Positions 1-11,415 of a stretch of 64,000 nucleotides of DNA are shown here, in pieces (the first letter of the stretch is position 1; every line of letters begins with the position of its first letter). The notes under the pieces were generated by a model that saw nothing but the letters and a program-made list of their open reading frames with translations, ran no database searches and was not told the origin of the DNA. The translations under genes were made by a program, and so were the position numbers. Origin of the DNA: Ceratotherium simum simum (taxonomy: Eukaryota > Chordata > Mammalia > Perissodactyla > Rhinocerotidae); contig NW_004454265.1 of the NCBI RefSeq assembly GCF_000283155.1, positions 3,288,201-3,352,200 on the forward strand, written 5' to 3'.

Positions 1-401
1 TCCTATTATTTTTATTATATTTCATGTTTACATTTATATAAACAAAGGAGAAAATATGGAATTTATAACCTAAATATTTAGCGTCAATTATATGAAAAGA
101 GTGGAATTAGGGGGGAAGCAGACTATGAATTTCATATAGATACTTTGCTTTTGTTTGAACTCTTGCAACGAAGGTGTTACTTTTGCAATTCAGAGGACTG
201 ATTCTTTTTAAAAGAAACAGTAGAGAGAACTTTTTAGTAAAGGATAAGTCTAGACACATCAGCACATTTGAATCTCCTGTAAGTGAACAAGATATACAAG
301 CTCCTGGAAGACTTTTATAACAAAGACCATGGCCATCACTTTTCCCATGTCCAAGAGCACGACATCCTAAGCAGGTTCACTACCATTATCACTAACAGAC
401 A
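1..401. other. unassigned AT-rich sequence
   Basis: No repeat family, exon or RNA gene is recognisable. A 72-codon open frame at 283-501 runs into the DNA transposon relic at 402 and has no coding signal. Confidence 0.5.
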
Positions 402-876
402 GATGGCCCCTGACTTACGATGGCTCGACTTACAATTTTTCAACTGGTGTAAGAGCAAATACAAATTCAGTAGAAACTGTACTTCAAATTTTGAATTTTA
501 ATCTTTCCCAAGCTAATGATATGCGGTACATATCCTCTCTCGCGATGCTGGACAGCAGTAGCAGCCGCAGCTTGTAGTCAGCCCGCCATCTCGACGGTGA
601 ACAACCCATACGATCACAACCATTCTGTAACCTAGCAACCACAGTTTCTCACTTTCGGTTCAGTATTCAATCAATTACATGAGATATTCAACACTTTATT
701 ATAAAATAGGCTCTGTGTTGGATGATTTTGCCCACCTGGGGGCTCAGTGTTCTGAGCATGTTTGAGACCATCTAGGCTAAGCTTGATGTTTGGTAGGTTA
801 GGGGTATTAAATGCGTTTTTCACTTACATGGGTTTATCGGGACGTAACCCCACAGTAAGTCAAGGAAGATCTGTGG
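402..876. mobile_element. non-autonomous inverted-repeat DNA transposon, copy 1 (mariner/Tigger-like)
   Basis: The left end reads CCCTGACTTACGATGG and the reverse complement of the right end reads CCTTGACTTACTGTGG, so the ends are imperfect inverted repeats. The interior aligns over most of its length with 45845-46275, including a shared GC-rich insert and the stretch around ACTTTATTATAAAATAGGC. Inverted termini, short length and lack of coding capacity indicate a cut-and-paste transposon relic. The family is inferred; I cannot name it with certainty. A flanking duplication is not clear. Confidence 0.7.
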
Positions 877-1589
877 TCATTTGGTTATCGCCTCAACCAC
901 TGTAAAATGTGGTTTTGTTTCTGTAAATGCACCAAGAGTTTAACAATTTCCATTAGCATCTCTGTAAAGAGCAGTTGAGAGATAAAAGGCAAATTGCATA
1001 ATTATGAAAGCATTAGACATAATTTTTGTTATCATTTTCTATTACTTTTTAGTAAGCAAACTTTTATCTTACTAAAGTAAGTTTGAAAGTGTAAAGTATT
1101 TAATTGTTAAACTACTCAGAATATTACCAGCAGATTGCAAAAGCAGACATGTTACAACTGAACTTGAAGAGACTAAGCAGAACGGCTTTTGCTACTTCCT
1201 TGTACAGTTGGCCTCTATTTCCTTCATCTAAGCAGTTTGTTCATGATTCAGGCTACCATCTTCATTAGGATCCATTAGAATCCTCAAGATGTTTATGGAG
1301 CATTATTGGAGGAAAAAATTTATTTCAATTTATCATTTTTTGCTAAGGCAATTATAGGTAGTCTTTACCACATTTAATGTGGTGATAGCCCTGTTAATAA
1401 GTACATACACTTAAAAGAAAATAAAACCAACAAAGTCACTACTAATTTTCAGGTTTTGAAAATTAGCTTTACCTAAGCCCCTGGTCAGCTGCTCTGTGTT
1501 TTCACTGGGTGTCTGCCCCGCCTGCTGCTGAGCCGGGGTGATCCCTGGCCCAGTGGCGTTTGCATCCTAATGAGGGAGAAACGAGGAAG
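877..1589. other. unassigned AT-rich sequence
   Basis: No gene or repeat is recognised. The DNA is AT-rich, with stops in every frame. Confidence 0.5.
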
Positions 1590-1780
1590 CAGATATGTAC
1601 AGAGACCATTGCAGCCTATGATAAGTGTCATGAGGGCCATCCTATGGGTGACATGAAGGAAAGTGACACAGGGATGGGAGGGTGGAGGAGTGTGCAATGA
1701 TGGTCGCCAGGAGAACTTTCCAAGGAAATGATGCCTGAGCCGAAATCTGAAGGGCAGGGGTGAGGCGGCCACACAGAAGG
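1590..1780 (-). mobile_element. LINE L2 relic, antisense
   Basis: The run GATAAGTGTCATGAGGGCC followed by AACTTTCCAAGGAAATGATG and CTGAGCCGAAATCTGAAGG follows the antisense L2 3' region (normally 'gataagtgctatgatag', then 'ggcttcctggaggaggtgac', then 'tgagctgagtcttgaagg'). It is strongly diverged and its limits are approximate. Confidence 0.55.
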
Positions 1781-2265
1781 AGGGGACGTCCAGAGTCACG
1801 GTGAAAACAAGGGGAGGTGCTCTTTAAAGTTAACTGTTGAGGTTAGCTTCTCGTGATCACTAATTCTCACCTCTATAAAAGGAGCCAGTTAAAAAGTCTA
1901 ATCTCAAGTTTTGCTCAAGAAGTCTAAAATACATTCTCACATGTTCTTGGGAAATTGTTCTTAATGCTTGGTGTCAGTCACTATTTCCTGCTTTTATCTT
2001 TCTTAAATTACAGAATTTTGTTTTTTAGATTGCTAACGTAAATAATTAGGAAGACATTCGCATGCAATTGTATAAAGATGTCAGAGATACTCTCCACTCC
2101 AGCTGCCAAGACACCTCCTGAGTTAGGGATTTAACCATAGCAGTCAATCCTCTGCCGTTTACTCTGGCACCACGTTCTGAGCCCACTGCGGCCTCTGCGC
2201 ACTCTCTCCCAGCTGCCAGCTCCCTTTCCCAGTTCTCTGTCAGATTTGTCCTCGCTTTTCACTGG
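1781..2265. other. unassigned sequence
   Basis: No exon or repeat family is recognised. Composition changes from AT-rich to moderately GC-rich near 2160. Confidence 0.5.
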
Positions 2266-2400
2266 GCGTTTGACTCTGCAGACCTACTGAACTTCCTGGC
2301 TCACCCTGACCCTCAGTTTCCTCATCTGTAAAATTAGGTGTTTGGCCCAGATCATCTCTAAAGACTCTTTCAGTTCTAACAATTTATGGTCTACGATTCA
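2266..2400 (+). mobile_element. MIR-type SINE, 3' part
   Basis: CCTCAGTTTCCTCATCTGTAAA is the MIR core. It is followed by a tail of the type 'agatgatctctaaagactctttcagttctaa' found in MIR-like elements. The tRNA-like head is not recognisable. Confidence 0.7.
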
Positions 2401-2914
2401 CTATCTACAAACCCTGCCTGGACGACCAGTCATGCTGCCACCTCCTTCCTCTCTGAGTGCGTAGACCCATGTGTGTGCCGTAGTCTGCAGAGACGGGTCT
2501 GTGTGGAGCGGGGAAATGGAAGCAGGTGGAAGGAGGGCTGAGTGCATGTGGCTTCAGGAAGGTAAGAAGAGGAGGTGAGGGCCCATGTGGAGTTGGGGTG
2601 CAGGCATGGATGGAGCTAGGATACACTTTCAATTTCAATAACTACCTCCTTGAAAAATGAAGCTATTTTACAACATGCTCTCTGACTTTAAGAAAATTCC
2701 TCGTAAATCATGCCAAGATGATCTGTGCACATTCAGAGTGACACGTCAATTTGTCACCAATCTGTGACAGTGAGCAATGCTGACCAGAAGTAGGCCCAGC
2801 CATGCCCCTGCCCTTCGTGTCCTCTTGGTGTCTGTGCCCACGAACTGCCTCCTTTCCTGAACAGGCGGACTGTGCTGCCCATCACTGTAGCCCCTGTTCA
2901 GGGCACTGCCATAT
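2401..2914. other. unassigned sequence
   Basis: Nothing is recognised. The open frame on the minus strand at 2405-2638 has no coding features. Confidence 0.5.
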
Positions 2915-3092
2915 GGTCGTCAAAGGATGGGTCTGGGTTTGAATCCTGACTCTACCGCTTATTTTCTGTGTGACCTTGAGCAAATCATTTCAATTCTATG
3001 AACCTCAGCTGCCTCATCTATGAGGTAGGAATAATAATTATATCTACTTCATAGCTTTTATGAAAATTCAATGTAAAACATCTAGTGTAAAA
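2915..3092 (+). mobile_element. MIR SINE
   Basis: The order of motifs is the MIR order: GGGTTTGAATCCTGACTCT (B-box region), TGTGTGACCTTGAGCAAAT, CTCAGCTGCCTCATCTATGA, then GGAATAATAATTATATCTAC. This copy is nearly full length and diverged. Confidence 0.85.
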
Positions 3093-3127
3093 CTTTTCAT
3101 TAGAGACCTGTTCAGGTCTCAAATATA

Positions 3128-3245
3128 AGGTATTGTCTCCACTTTATAGATGCAGAGACTGAAGCTCAGAGAAGTGTGTCAACTTCCCTGGGCACGCTGC
3201 TTCTGAGTGTCAGGGGGAGGATCCCAAGCTGGGTCTGCTGGCTCC
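3128..3245 (-). mobile_element. MIR SINE, antisense fragment
   Basis: CCACTTTATAGATGCAGAGA, CTGAAGCTCAGAGAAGTGTG and GGATCCCAAGCTGGGTCTGC follow the reverse complement of the MIR core and B-box region. Confidence 0.7.
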
Positions 3246-3699
3246 CCTCCACACAGCCCAGTTGGCAATGTGTTCCCACGTGTTCACCTGCCTCCTTCCA
3301 GCGATGTGTAGGCACCTTTGAGACACACGGCCTACCCTGTCGTGCTCACAGTGTGTGGGTGGGGACAGGGCCTTCCTTGAGCACACTGCCAATCTCCAAT
3401 GTACACATCAAATAAACGACTAGACACGGAACGGGTTTCTCTGTATTACCACACGTGTCTTATAAGCCTACACATGTTGAAAGTGCAGAAACATTACATC
3501 AATTATTTTGGCTAAAATAAGCTTCAAGGAGATTAAGAATCACCAAGAAAGAGATGCAAGTGACCATCCTCAAACAGAGGTGGTACTGATAAAGGACTCG
3601 GGACATGGATCAGCCACCTCTACAGAAACCCCAGCTCCACCTGGACGCCCGAGTCGGCCGCGATGCACACGGAAGGCTCTCTCCTGACCTGTGCACAGC
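3246..3699. other. unassigned sequence
   Basis: No gene or repeat is recognised. A few CpG sites cluster near 3645-3670, too few for an island. Confidence 0.5.
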
Positions 3700-4060
3700 A
3701 GGCCCGTGGCATTCATTTTCGTTAGCGTTTATGTAATTAGCCCACAGATATTATTAGGTGGCAATAATGTACAGTACGTCTCGCTCCGTGTGACTACAAC
3801 CAAATCTGTCAGAGTCTAAACTGACCAATAAATCCATGTCGAGTGGAGAGAATAATTTAAGTGGTAATAAAAGGCAACTGGTTTAGATTTTGATTTTATT
3901 GGCACAAGTTTCCTGCTGCCTGAATGTCATTTAACTCTTCAGGAAACAGTGCTGAGGGTCCTAAACCTTCCAGTCATAAGTGCAACAGTGGGGATTAAAA
4001 GAGATATTAGCCTTCTGAAGACAAGCTAATTGTAAGATCTGATTTTAAATTAATAAGTGC
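3700..4060. other. AT-rich unique block, candidate conserved non-coding element
   Basis: No repeat family is recognisable over about 360 bp. Homeodomain-type cores occur repeatedly: GTAATTAG near 3734, CTAATTG near 4026 and AAATTAAT near 4048. Enhancer function is only a possibility and needs an alignment to test. Confidence 0.3.
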
Positions 4061-4779
4061 CATCAATGGGGGAGAAGCAACTGCAAGGATCTGAGGGGCA
4101 CTTGGAGGTGCATTTTGTGGATGCAGTTACCATGGTGATGGGTTTGTTCTCCAGGAGACAGAAGCTGGAACCCAGGAGAGACGCGTGGAATCGGGACGTC
4201 ATTGTCCCAGGAAGCCCTTCACCCTGACCTGCAGCCATGAAGCTTTCAGGGTCCTATCAAAGGCCATTTTGCTTCCAGCATTGTCCCGGGAGAAGCAGCG
4301 GCTTGTGGACAATGCCACCAAATTCTGGCAAATGCTCCAAAAGAGATGCTTGGCCCGCTTCCTCCCACAATTACTCACCTAGAAGGGGCAGCAAATTGCC
4401 TATCAATGTGGACAGGAGGTGAACGCCCTGACGTCATAATGGGCATGGTGTGAATTGTTTCATAAAACTCTGCAGCTCCTAATAGTGACAATTCTCTCTG
4501 ATTCAGAGAAAAAACATGGTGTCTGGCTTTTTCACAGTCCCCCTTCTATGACTGTGATATCCAGATGACAACATCATGGATTCACTTCCAAATCAGAGGC
4601 TGAGAAACACAGTTAGTCTCAAGTCAGTGAGAGATGTGAAAAATGTCAGATATTAAAAATAACTGTTGAAAATCCCTTAAATGGCAAATCAAGTACAGTG
4701 CACCCAGTTTTATATATTCTGCTCAGATATTCCTATGTATGTTAAAGTTTAAGATTGCCTGAGATAGATTAAAGGAAAG
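4061..4779. other. unassigned sequence with an X-box-like palindrome
   Basis: The sequence GTTACCATGGTGAT at 4126-4139 is close to the RFX X-box palindrome GTTRCCATGGYAAC. Otherwise no gene or repeat is recognised. Overlapping plus-strand open frames of 61-65 codons at 4185-4422 look random. Confidence 0.35.
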
Positions 4780-5385
4780 AATGATGCCCTGTCTTCACTT
4801 GCTTCCACAACATCCCACTGCTAACGGCCCTGCTAGCTTCTTCTCATCTTCCCGATCTTTCTAAGTTGGACTGCCCCCGGTTAAGTCCTTGAGCCTCTGT
4901 TGTAATCTGTCCACACTCGCTCCCTTGGAGATCTAATCCAGTCTCACAGCTTTAAACCCATCCACACGCTGACCACTTCCCAATAGGCATCTTTAGCTCT
5001 CCGAACATCCTGCCCAAACCGCAGATTCACGTATCCACCTGCTAACTCAACACCTCCACGGGATGTTACCTGGCCTATCAACCAAGCTCAAAACCAAATT
5101 CCTAGTTTTTCCCCTACAAACTCGTTCTAGCTATAATCTTCTCCGTCTCACTAAATAATTCCATTTTAGTTGCATGAGCCAAACACCATGTCGTTCCTCG
5201 TTGGCCTTTTGTGCTATCTCATGCCTTTGGGGTCGGTTTAGGACCCCATTCGCTGCAGTGATCCAGTTGATCATAGGAAAGGGCTCCATGAGGACAAAGA
5301 CTGTGCCTGCCCTAGGCCTGGCACAGAAGGGGCTCGTAGGAAGCTCCCCAGAGAAGAGAGGTTGCTGGTGAGTGAGTGAGTGAAA
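4780..5385 (+). mobile_element. LINE L2 relic, ORF2 end to 3' end
   Basis: CTCGCTCCCTTGGAGATCTA, then CCAGTCTCACAGCTTTAAAC and CACGCTGACCACTTCCCAAT, follow the L2/CR1-type ORF2 segment upstream of the conserved 'DYCN' region. From about 5285 CCATGAGGACAAAGACTGTG and CCTGGCACAGAAGGGGCTCG match the L2 3' end, which finishes in a GTGAGTGAGTGAG tail. The reading frame is destroyed. Confidence 0.65.
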
Positions 5386-5634
5386 GCGTCCTTGGGATGA
5401 GACTGGGCCCTCAGCATATCTAAATGGGGCATCTTTTTTGATGGTTACAAGATGCCACCAAGTGGATGAGCCATGGCCCCGCACGGCGCTGCTCCAAGCA
5501 CCGTCACACGTGCGGCTCCACCTCAAAGCGCCACCGTGGCCTCGAGGCATTGTTGGCAGCAGCCCCCTGGGGGCACAACATTCATCCCCTCCTCACCGAA
5601 CACTCAGTACTTCTAAACTTGTGCTAAGAAGACT

Positions 5635-5933
5635 CGGGCCGGCCCGGTGGCTTAGCAGTTAAGTGCGCGCGCTCCGCTGCTGGTGGCCTGGGGTTCGGAT
5701 CCCGGGTGTGCACAGACGCACCGCTTCTCCGGCCACGCTGAGGCCGCGTCCCACATACAGCAACTAGAAGGATGTGCAACTATGACATACAACTATCTAC
5801 CGGGGCCTTGGGGAAAAAAGGAGGAGGATTGGCAATAGATGTTAGCTCAGAGCCAGTCTTCCTCAGCAAAAAGAGGAGGATTAGCACGGATGTTAGCTCA
5901 GGCTGATCTCCCTCACAAAAAAAAAAAAAAGGA
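5635..5933 (+). mobile_element. ERE SINE, long form
   Basis: The element has a tRNA-derived head with A box TGGCTTAGCAG and B box GGTTCGGATCC, an A-rich middle, and two copies of the roughly 50-bp 3' unit containing GATGTTAGCTCAG, then poly-A. It is flanked by the 9-bp duplication AAGAAGACT at 5626-5634 and 5934-5942. It marks the genome as perissodactyl. Confidence 0.95.
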
Positions 5934-5942
5934 AAGAAGACT

Positions 5943-7097
5943 GAAAATAGTGAACTAAAAATATAAAAATGATATCCTTGTTAATGAATCATAATGCCTT
6001 TTTGTGGTGCTTCTCGATTTTAAAAAGTCTGAGAGGGCTAGATGAAGGAAAGTCATGACATATTAATGATTTCAAATGTGTGCTAGAATTGGCAGAACAG
6101 AAAGTGGCATGAATAATTCAAATATGACACCAATTTTGTTTCCCTTCTTGCAAAAGTTTGAAGCATGGAAAGCATGCGAGGGGGGTTTCTGGAAAGATAG
6201 AATCATCTATTGTGTTGTCCAGCAATTGCCTTGAACTTGGAGGGTTAACGCAAGTTCAAGCAACATAGGACACCATCTAGTCATTTTGAGGGGATTATAT
6301 CGAAATCTTTTTGACACCACATTTCGTTCCCTCTGACTCTGGCAGCTGCTGGAGAGTTAAGACTGAATGTTTGATGCCCAGTGAATTAAATCTATTTTTG
6401 AACTCAAATTCCAAATCCTGGAGGAATGGTCACTGAGAATGAAAGGAAAGCAGGAAACAGCTGTGGGGCCACAGTGAGTGCACTCTCTCCTTATCTCCAC
6501 CACGCAAAGGAGGATAGGAATCGGATATGACGGCCTGAAAGGAAGCTAGGAGCACGGATGATGACTGCGAGTAGGCCAGGAATAAAAGCCGACACAGCTA
6601 CCTTTTTGCTTTAATAACTTTTCTACGTTGTCTTTTTCCTTTTGAAAACATAGCTCTAGTGTGCTGAAGAAGAGCAGTCTATTTTAGCTGCGCATAGATA
6701 GTCATGACTTCACATGTATGAGCAAGATTGAATTACTATTAAATCTATATACTGTATATACACATACACACACATATAATATATACATGTACACATATAA
6801 TGAATATATTTTAGCAGGGCAGGAAAAAATATTTTAAATAAAAACTGCTATGAGTATGCTCAAGGTTCAAATTAATGAAGAATGAGGATTTAAATGATTA
6901 GGGAAACACTAAACCTCAGGAAGACCATGAAGATAAATTTTTCTTTCAGAGGTTCAGTAGAGAAGATAAATCAATAGGTACTTGAGTCAATCCATAAATT
7001 ATCTGCTGCAGGTTGTCTTTCAGAAGTTGGACCAAAGGGATTGGAACCAAGGAAAGAGTAGAGAAATCAGCCCACAGGATCAGGCAGCAGTCTGCAG
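5943..7097. other. unassigned sequence with a TA/CA-rich patch
   Basis: No gene is recognised. An impure alternating TA/CA stretch lies at about 6750-6810. Confidence 0.5.
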
Positions 7098-7407
7098 CTG
7101 GGGAAAGGGCAATCCATCCATCCAACCACCCACCAACCCATCCAGCCATTCACTCATCCATCCATCCACTCATTCACGCATCTACCCATTCACTCATCCA
7201 CCCACCTACCCATCCATCAACCCATCCATCCACCTACCCACCCATCCATCCACCCATCCACCCATCCGTTCACTCATTCACCCATCCACCCATTCACTCA
7301 TCCACCTACCCACCCACCCATCCATCCACCCATCCACCCATCCATTCACTCATTCACCCATCCACCCATTCACTCATCCACCTACCCATTCATCCATCCA
7401 TTCATAT
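7098..7407. repeat. impure (CCAT/CACC/CATT)n microsatellite with 76-bp higher-order unit
   Basis: About 310 bp of four-base units of the CCAT, CACC and CATT type. The block beginning TTCACTCATTCACCC at 7269 recurs at 7345, giving a 76-bp period on top of the 4-bp one. The repeat contains no stop codon, so open frames of 159 and 136 codons cross it on the plus strand; these are not genes. Confidence 0.95.
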
Positions 7408-7530
7408 ACTGAGTGTATACTAATGTCAGGTACTGTGCGAGGTGCTGTGGATATGAAATAAAACCCAGAGCCTCTCACTTCACTGAGCTCTCAGCCCAGT
7501 GGGTGAGAGAAGCAAGGAAACCCAGAATCT
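7408..7530 (-). mobile_element. LINE L2 3' end, antisense
   Basis: ATACTGAGTGTATACTAATG, TCAGGTACTGTGCGAGGTGC and TGTGGATATGAAATAAAACC follow the antisense L2 3' end ('tattgagtgcctactatgtgccaggcactgtgctaggtgctgtggata'). The element's 3' terminus abuts the microsatellite at 7098-7407. Confidence 0.7.
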
Positions 7531-7623
7531 GGTTGCCATCTGCTGAGCTACAACGAGGCAGGAGTAGGAGGCTCTGGGTATATAGAGAGGGGGCAACTAT
7601 TATTCATGAAAAAGCCATCTGAG

Positions 7624-7868
7624 GGGCTGGCCCAGTGACATAGTGGTTGAGTTCACGTGCTCCGCTTAGGTGGCCCCGGGTTCCCGGGTTCGGATCCCAG
7701 GCACGGACCTACACACTGCCATCAAGCCGTGCTGTGACAGGCATCCCACATATAAAGTAGAGGAAGATGGACACGGATGTTAGCCCAGGGCCAATCTTCC
7801 TCCACAAAAAAACGAGAATTGGCAACAGATGTTAGCTCAGGGCTAATCTTCCTCACACACACACAAAA
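7624..7868 (+). mobile_element. ERE-related SINE, older subfamily
   Basis: Head GGGGCTGGCCCAGTGACATA, B box GGTTCGGATCC and two GATGTTAG-containing 3' units. The middle (CACATATAAAGTAGAGGAAG) differs from the ERE form at 5635. The duplication is AAAGYCATCTGAG (one mismatch) at 7611-7623 and 7869-7881. Confidence 0.93.
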
Positions 7869-7881
7869 AAAGTCATCTGAG

Positions 7882-8164
7882 ATTTTGGACTTTCAAGACT
7901 CAGAATGCAACTCCTTTCTGTAAGGATTAAACTACATGAAAGCTGAATTTCCTATTTTATTTCCTTATTTATATCACATAACTTATATAATCATTTCTAT
8001 GTGTTTTAGAGTCACTTTCCATGTAGGTATCTCTCCATATATTAAGAACTGACATAACTATTTTTCAAGCTAATGCCCAGCTATATGTAAACTATAGGAA
8101 GAAATTTTGTTAAGTATCTTATATATTGTCTAAAAATACTAGACTGTGCCCGTAATCAAATAAT
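7882..8164. other. unassigned AT-rich sequence
   Basis: Nothing is recognised apart from AT richness. Confidence 0.5.
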
Positions 8165-8382
8165 ATTTGCAGACTTTTTAATTAAACACCTACTATGTGC
8201 CAAGCCTGTACTAGGAAGTTTCAGATGATCATATTGCAAACATCCTGTGAAGAAAATATTGTGATCCATATTTTACTCTATATATGTATATATGATTGTG
8301 AGCTATGAGATAAGATGTTACAGTGCGCTTTCAAAGGAAGACCAAGACTTGAGCTCAGAGCTTCTGATTTCAAGTCCAACTT
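8165..8382 (-). mobile_element. MIR SINE, antisense, diverged
   Basis: AAACACCTACTATGTGCCAA (antisense MIR 3' end), AACATCCTGTGAAGAAAATA and TGTGATCCATATTTTACTC follow antisense MIR. An inserted TATATATG stretch interrupts the core. Limits are approximate. Confidence 0.65.
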
Positions 8383-8386
8383 TTTA

Positions 8387-8428
8387 TCATCATCATCATC
8401 ATCATCATCATCACTGTCATCATCATCT
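8387..8428. repeat. (CAT)n microsatellite
   Basis: About 14 CAT/ATC units with a single interruption, CTGT, near 8414. Confidence 0.95.
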
Positions 8429-8714
8429 CACCATAACCATGTATGTCATAATGTATATTACAGATATATATTTTAGTCACTAATAATTTGCAATGAAATA
8501 ATACCCATGGCGAGTATTGTCTAGAAAGACATTCAAGATTGTCTAATTCAGGGTGGCCTGCAAGTAAAATGTGTCCTTTTCTGGCCAGCATAGTGTTTTC
8601 TTTAGTTGAATTTGAATTTGAATGTTTCTCTTGAGTGTGTGTGGGGGCAGGGGGGAGATCTCCAGTCTGCAGTTGTGCAGGGCACCCAGCTGGCGCCCGG
8701 ATGCTTTGAGTTAA

Positions 8715-8835
8715 TGACCACTGAATCCTCGTGTAAGCCTTTTCTTCTACAAATGAGGAAAATGATGCCCAAGGAAGTTAATTCACTTCCCCAAGTCACA
8801 GTGCTCAGTGGCCTTTGCTGGAGGACTCAGCGTCT
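8715..8835 (-). mobile_element. MIR SINE, antisense fragment
   Basis: CTTCTACAAATGAGGAAAAT, GATGCCCAAGGAAGTTAAT and CACTTCCCCAAGTCACAGTG follow the antisense MIR core. Confidence 0.75.
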
Positions 8836-8984
8836 AGATATGGAGACAATCTAAATCACGTGAACATCAGCCACCATCACAACAAGGCAGCCCTGTTGGG
8901 TTCTGAACCAGAGCACATCAGAATCACCTGAGCAGCTTTTATTTGTTTTCTGATTTAAAAAAATGAAAAGGACACTCCGTTTCT

Positions 8985-9825
8985 TTTTGTTGGGAAAAAA
9001 GTAATATATACACTTGTTTTAGAAGAATCAAACCATTCAAAGGGGTATATAATCAAAATCCTAGTCTTCTACCTGCAAGGCCAAAACTCTTAATAATTGC
9101 ATTCCTCTGAAAACTTTCCACACATGAGGAAGTAAATATATGTACAGGTCTTCCCTCTTCTTTAAATACAAATATCACCCACAATGTGTTTCTTCTTTCA
9201 CTTAATGCATCTCATGAATAGTTACAAGGTTCCTTGGCTGTACACATGGATCTACCTTACTCTTAATGGCTGCATAGTATTTCATTGATTGGAATTTCCC
9301 TAATACATTTAATCAATCTCCAATTGATGGACATTTAGGTTATTGCCAGTATTTTGTTATTACAAATAGCTTTGTAACATATTGTTGCCTATATATGTAA
9401 ATATACTGATGGGATGAAATTTTACAATTTCTGAATCAAAGGAAATATGACTTAAAAAAAATTTGACAGGGCCGGCCCCGTGGCTTAGTGGTTAAGTACA
9501 CGCGCTCCACTACTGGCGGCCCGGGTTCAGATCCCGGGTGCTCACCGACGCACCGCTTCTCCGGCCATGCTGAGGCCACGTCCCACATACAGCAATTAGA
9601 AGGATGTGCAACTATGACATACAACTATCTACTGGGGCTTTGGGGGAAAAAAAGGAGGAGGATTGGCAATAGATGTTAGCTCAGAGCCGGTCTTCCTCAG
9701 CAAAAAGAGGAGGATTAGCACAGATGTTAGCTCAGGGCTGATCTTCCTCACAAAAAAAAAAAAAAATTTGACAGGGATTTCTAAATTGCCTAATATTGTT
9801 GTGCTGGAACCAGCTTGTACGAGCT
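8985..9825 (-). mobile_element. old L1M relic, antisense, split by an ERE
   Basis: GGCTGCATAGTATTTCATTG, then ATTGATGGACATTTAGGTTA, then TTACAAATAGC are antisense L1M 3' sequence. The same relic resumes to the right of the ERE at 9472-9758 with GATTTCTAAATTGCCTAATA, so the SINE landed inside it. No coding capacity remains. Confidence 0.7.
9472..9758 (+). mobile_element. ERE SINE, long form
   Basis: Head GCCGGCCCCGTGGCTTAGTG, B box GGTTCAGATCC and two 3' units ending in CTTCCTCAC plus poly-A. Target duplication AAATTTGACAGGG (with upstream A's) at about 9454-9471 and 9759-9776. Nested in an L1M relic. Confidence 0.95.
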
Positions 9826-10961
9826 CGAACAACCAATTGTTAAATATTCAAGAATCTTGTAAGCCAGTTATTGGACTGCTTATAGTTTGAAATCAGCCAT
9901 GGTGAGAGTATTTATACTATGAAAATATGGGCTTTTAATTTAAAAAAAAAATTTTTTTTTTTTTTGGCAAACCAGCTTACCAACACACCACTGCCCATAA
10001 AGATAATTAACACTCATTTGGGGAGGTTCTTCAAGTGTGGGGCCCATCCCAGGCTGACAGAATCAGAGCATCTAGGGCTGGGAATCTGGAGAATCTGGAC
10101 TTGTGGAGAATCTCTTGTGGGAGTTCAGTGTATCCCAACTGGAACGAACGGTGAGGGAACGTAAGTGGTGTTCAGGGAAGGAGGAGATGGGGCTAACCTG
10201 AGGGTATTTTCTGGAGAAGATACTAAATTGGAACTTGAGGACTGTTAGGGAGTTAGATACATAATGGATCCTGGAGAGGTGTGGGAGATATTTTCCTCAA
10301 CTGTGTGAAAAATAGACTCCTGAGAAGCAGAGGGCACAGGAGGAGGATTCCTCTCCCTCAGCCGCCCTCACAGCCACCTGTCTTCGACTCCCTGTCAGAG
10401 CTCACCTCCGAACTTCACCTTGAACCTCTTCCCACCTGTTCTACCAACACACACACTCACATACACACCCCAAGGGTAAGGCAAGCTTTTCCCTCTCTCC
10501 CCACCTTCACAGTCCTATCTCAGATCCAATTGAGTTAAATTTAAGTGAATGATCTCAAGGGCATTAATATATACTCACACCAAGAGGGGCCATCTCTCTG
10601 GATTGGGTCCTGAGCTCACATGTCCCTAGAGACCTAGAGTTCTTAGAGGTCAGATAGGGTCCTTCTGACCACAAGCATCACAATGACAAAGTCCCACTCC
10701 CACTCCCCACCTTCCAACAGATCCAGAGAGGTCTCATCTGAGTGGCTATGGTAACCTTTCCTACCCAACACACATACCCCACAACATTACTCCAATGTGG
10801 TTTTAGCTCGAGGTGGACAAGAGACCAGCTGATGCTAGATCTAGATAAAAGCAACCCAATTCAATGAAAAGTGAAAATTTCATTGTCTAGGTCATTCTAC
10901 TATTTTCCTTTTTGTTAAATGACTATTTGGTTAAACAGATTAAGATAACCAAAGAAGCAGT
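9826..10961. other. unassigned sequence
   Basis: No gene or repeat is identified. An A-run abuts a T-run at 9941-9965. The plus-strand open frame at 10281-10538 has no recognisable domain. Confidence 0.5.
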
Positions 10962-11232
10962 TTAGAATGGTAGTTTAGCACATAGATTCTAGAGAGGAAC
11001 TGTCTGAGTTCATATCTCAGCTCTACCACGTACTAGCTGCTTGACCTTGGGTGTGTTGCTACTGGAGGTGTGTTCCTCAATTTCTTCACATGTAAAATGG
11101 GAATAATAATAGTATAGTAACAGTGCCTATCTCACAGTGTTTTGTGAAGCTTAAATAAGGTAATATATGAGTGTACATGTGTCACACATACACACATATA
11201 GCACTTAGAACAATGACTGACACATTAATACT
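10962..11232 (+). mobile_element. MIR SINE, nearly full length
   Basis: All MIR segments occur in order: TAGATTCTAGAGAGGAACTG, CTCAGCTCTACCACGTACTA, CTTGACCTTGGG, AATTTCTTCACATGTAAAAT, GGGAATAATAATAGTATAG and TAGCACTTAGAACAATGACT. Confidence 0.9.
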
Positions 11233-11369
11233 GCGACACACAATAGCTATTCTGATGGTTTGGGCAAAGTCTCTCAAATATTAATTCTCCACTTCAGATT
11301 GTTTCTCTGCAGGTGGACAAACCCTGGGATGAGAAAATTAAAGCCAGTTTCATTGCAACAAGAAGGATA

Positions 11370-11415
11370 TATATGATAGGTGAGAGAGAGGGAGAAAGAG
11401 AGAGGGAGAGGGAAT
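11370..11415. repeat. GA-rich purine tract
   Basis: Mostly GAGA and GGGAGA units on the plus strand, about 45 bp. Confidence 0.8.

Noticed and set aside
7098..7407. CRISPR-like array
   Set aside because: Simple four-base tandem repeat with no spacer structure, in a mammalian genome.
6982..7461. 159- and 136-codon open frames rich in His, Pro, Ser and Thr
   Set aside because: They are translations of a stop-free four-base microsatellite.
9941..9965. A-run next to T-run as a retroelement tail pair
   Set aside because: No element body or duplication on either side.
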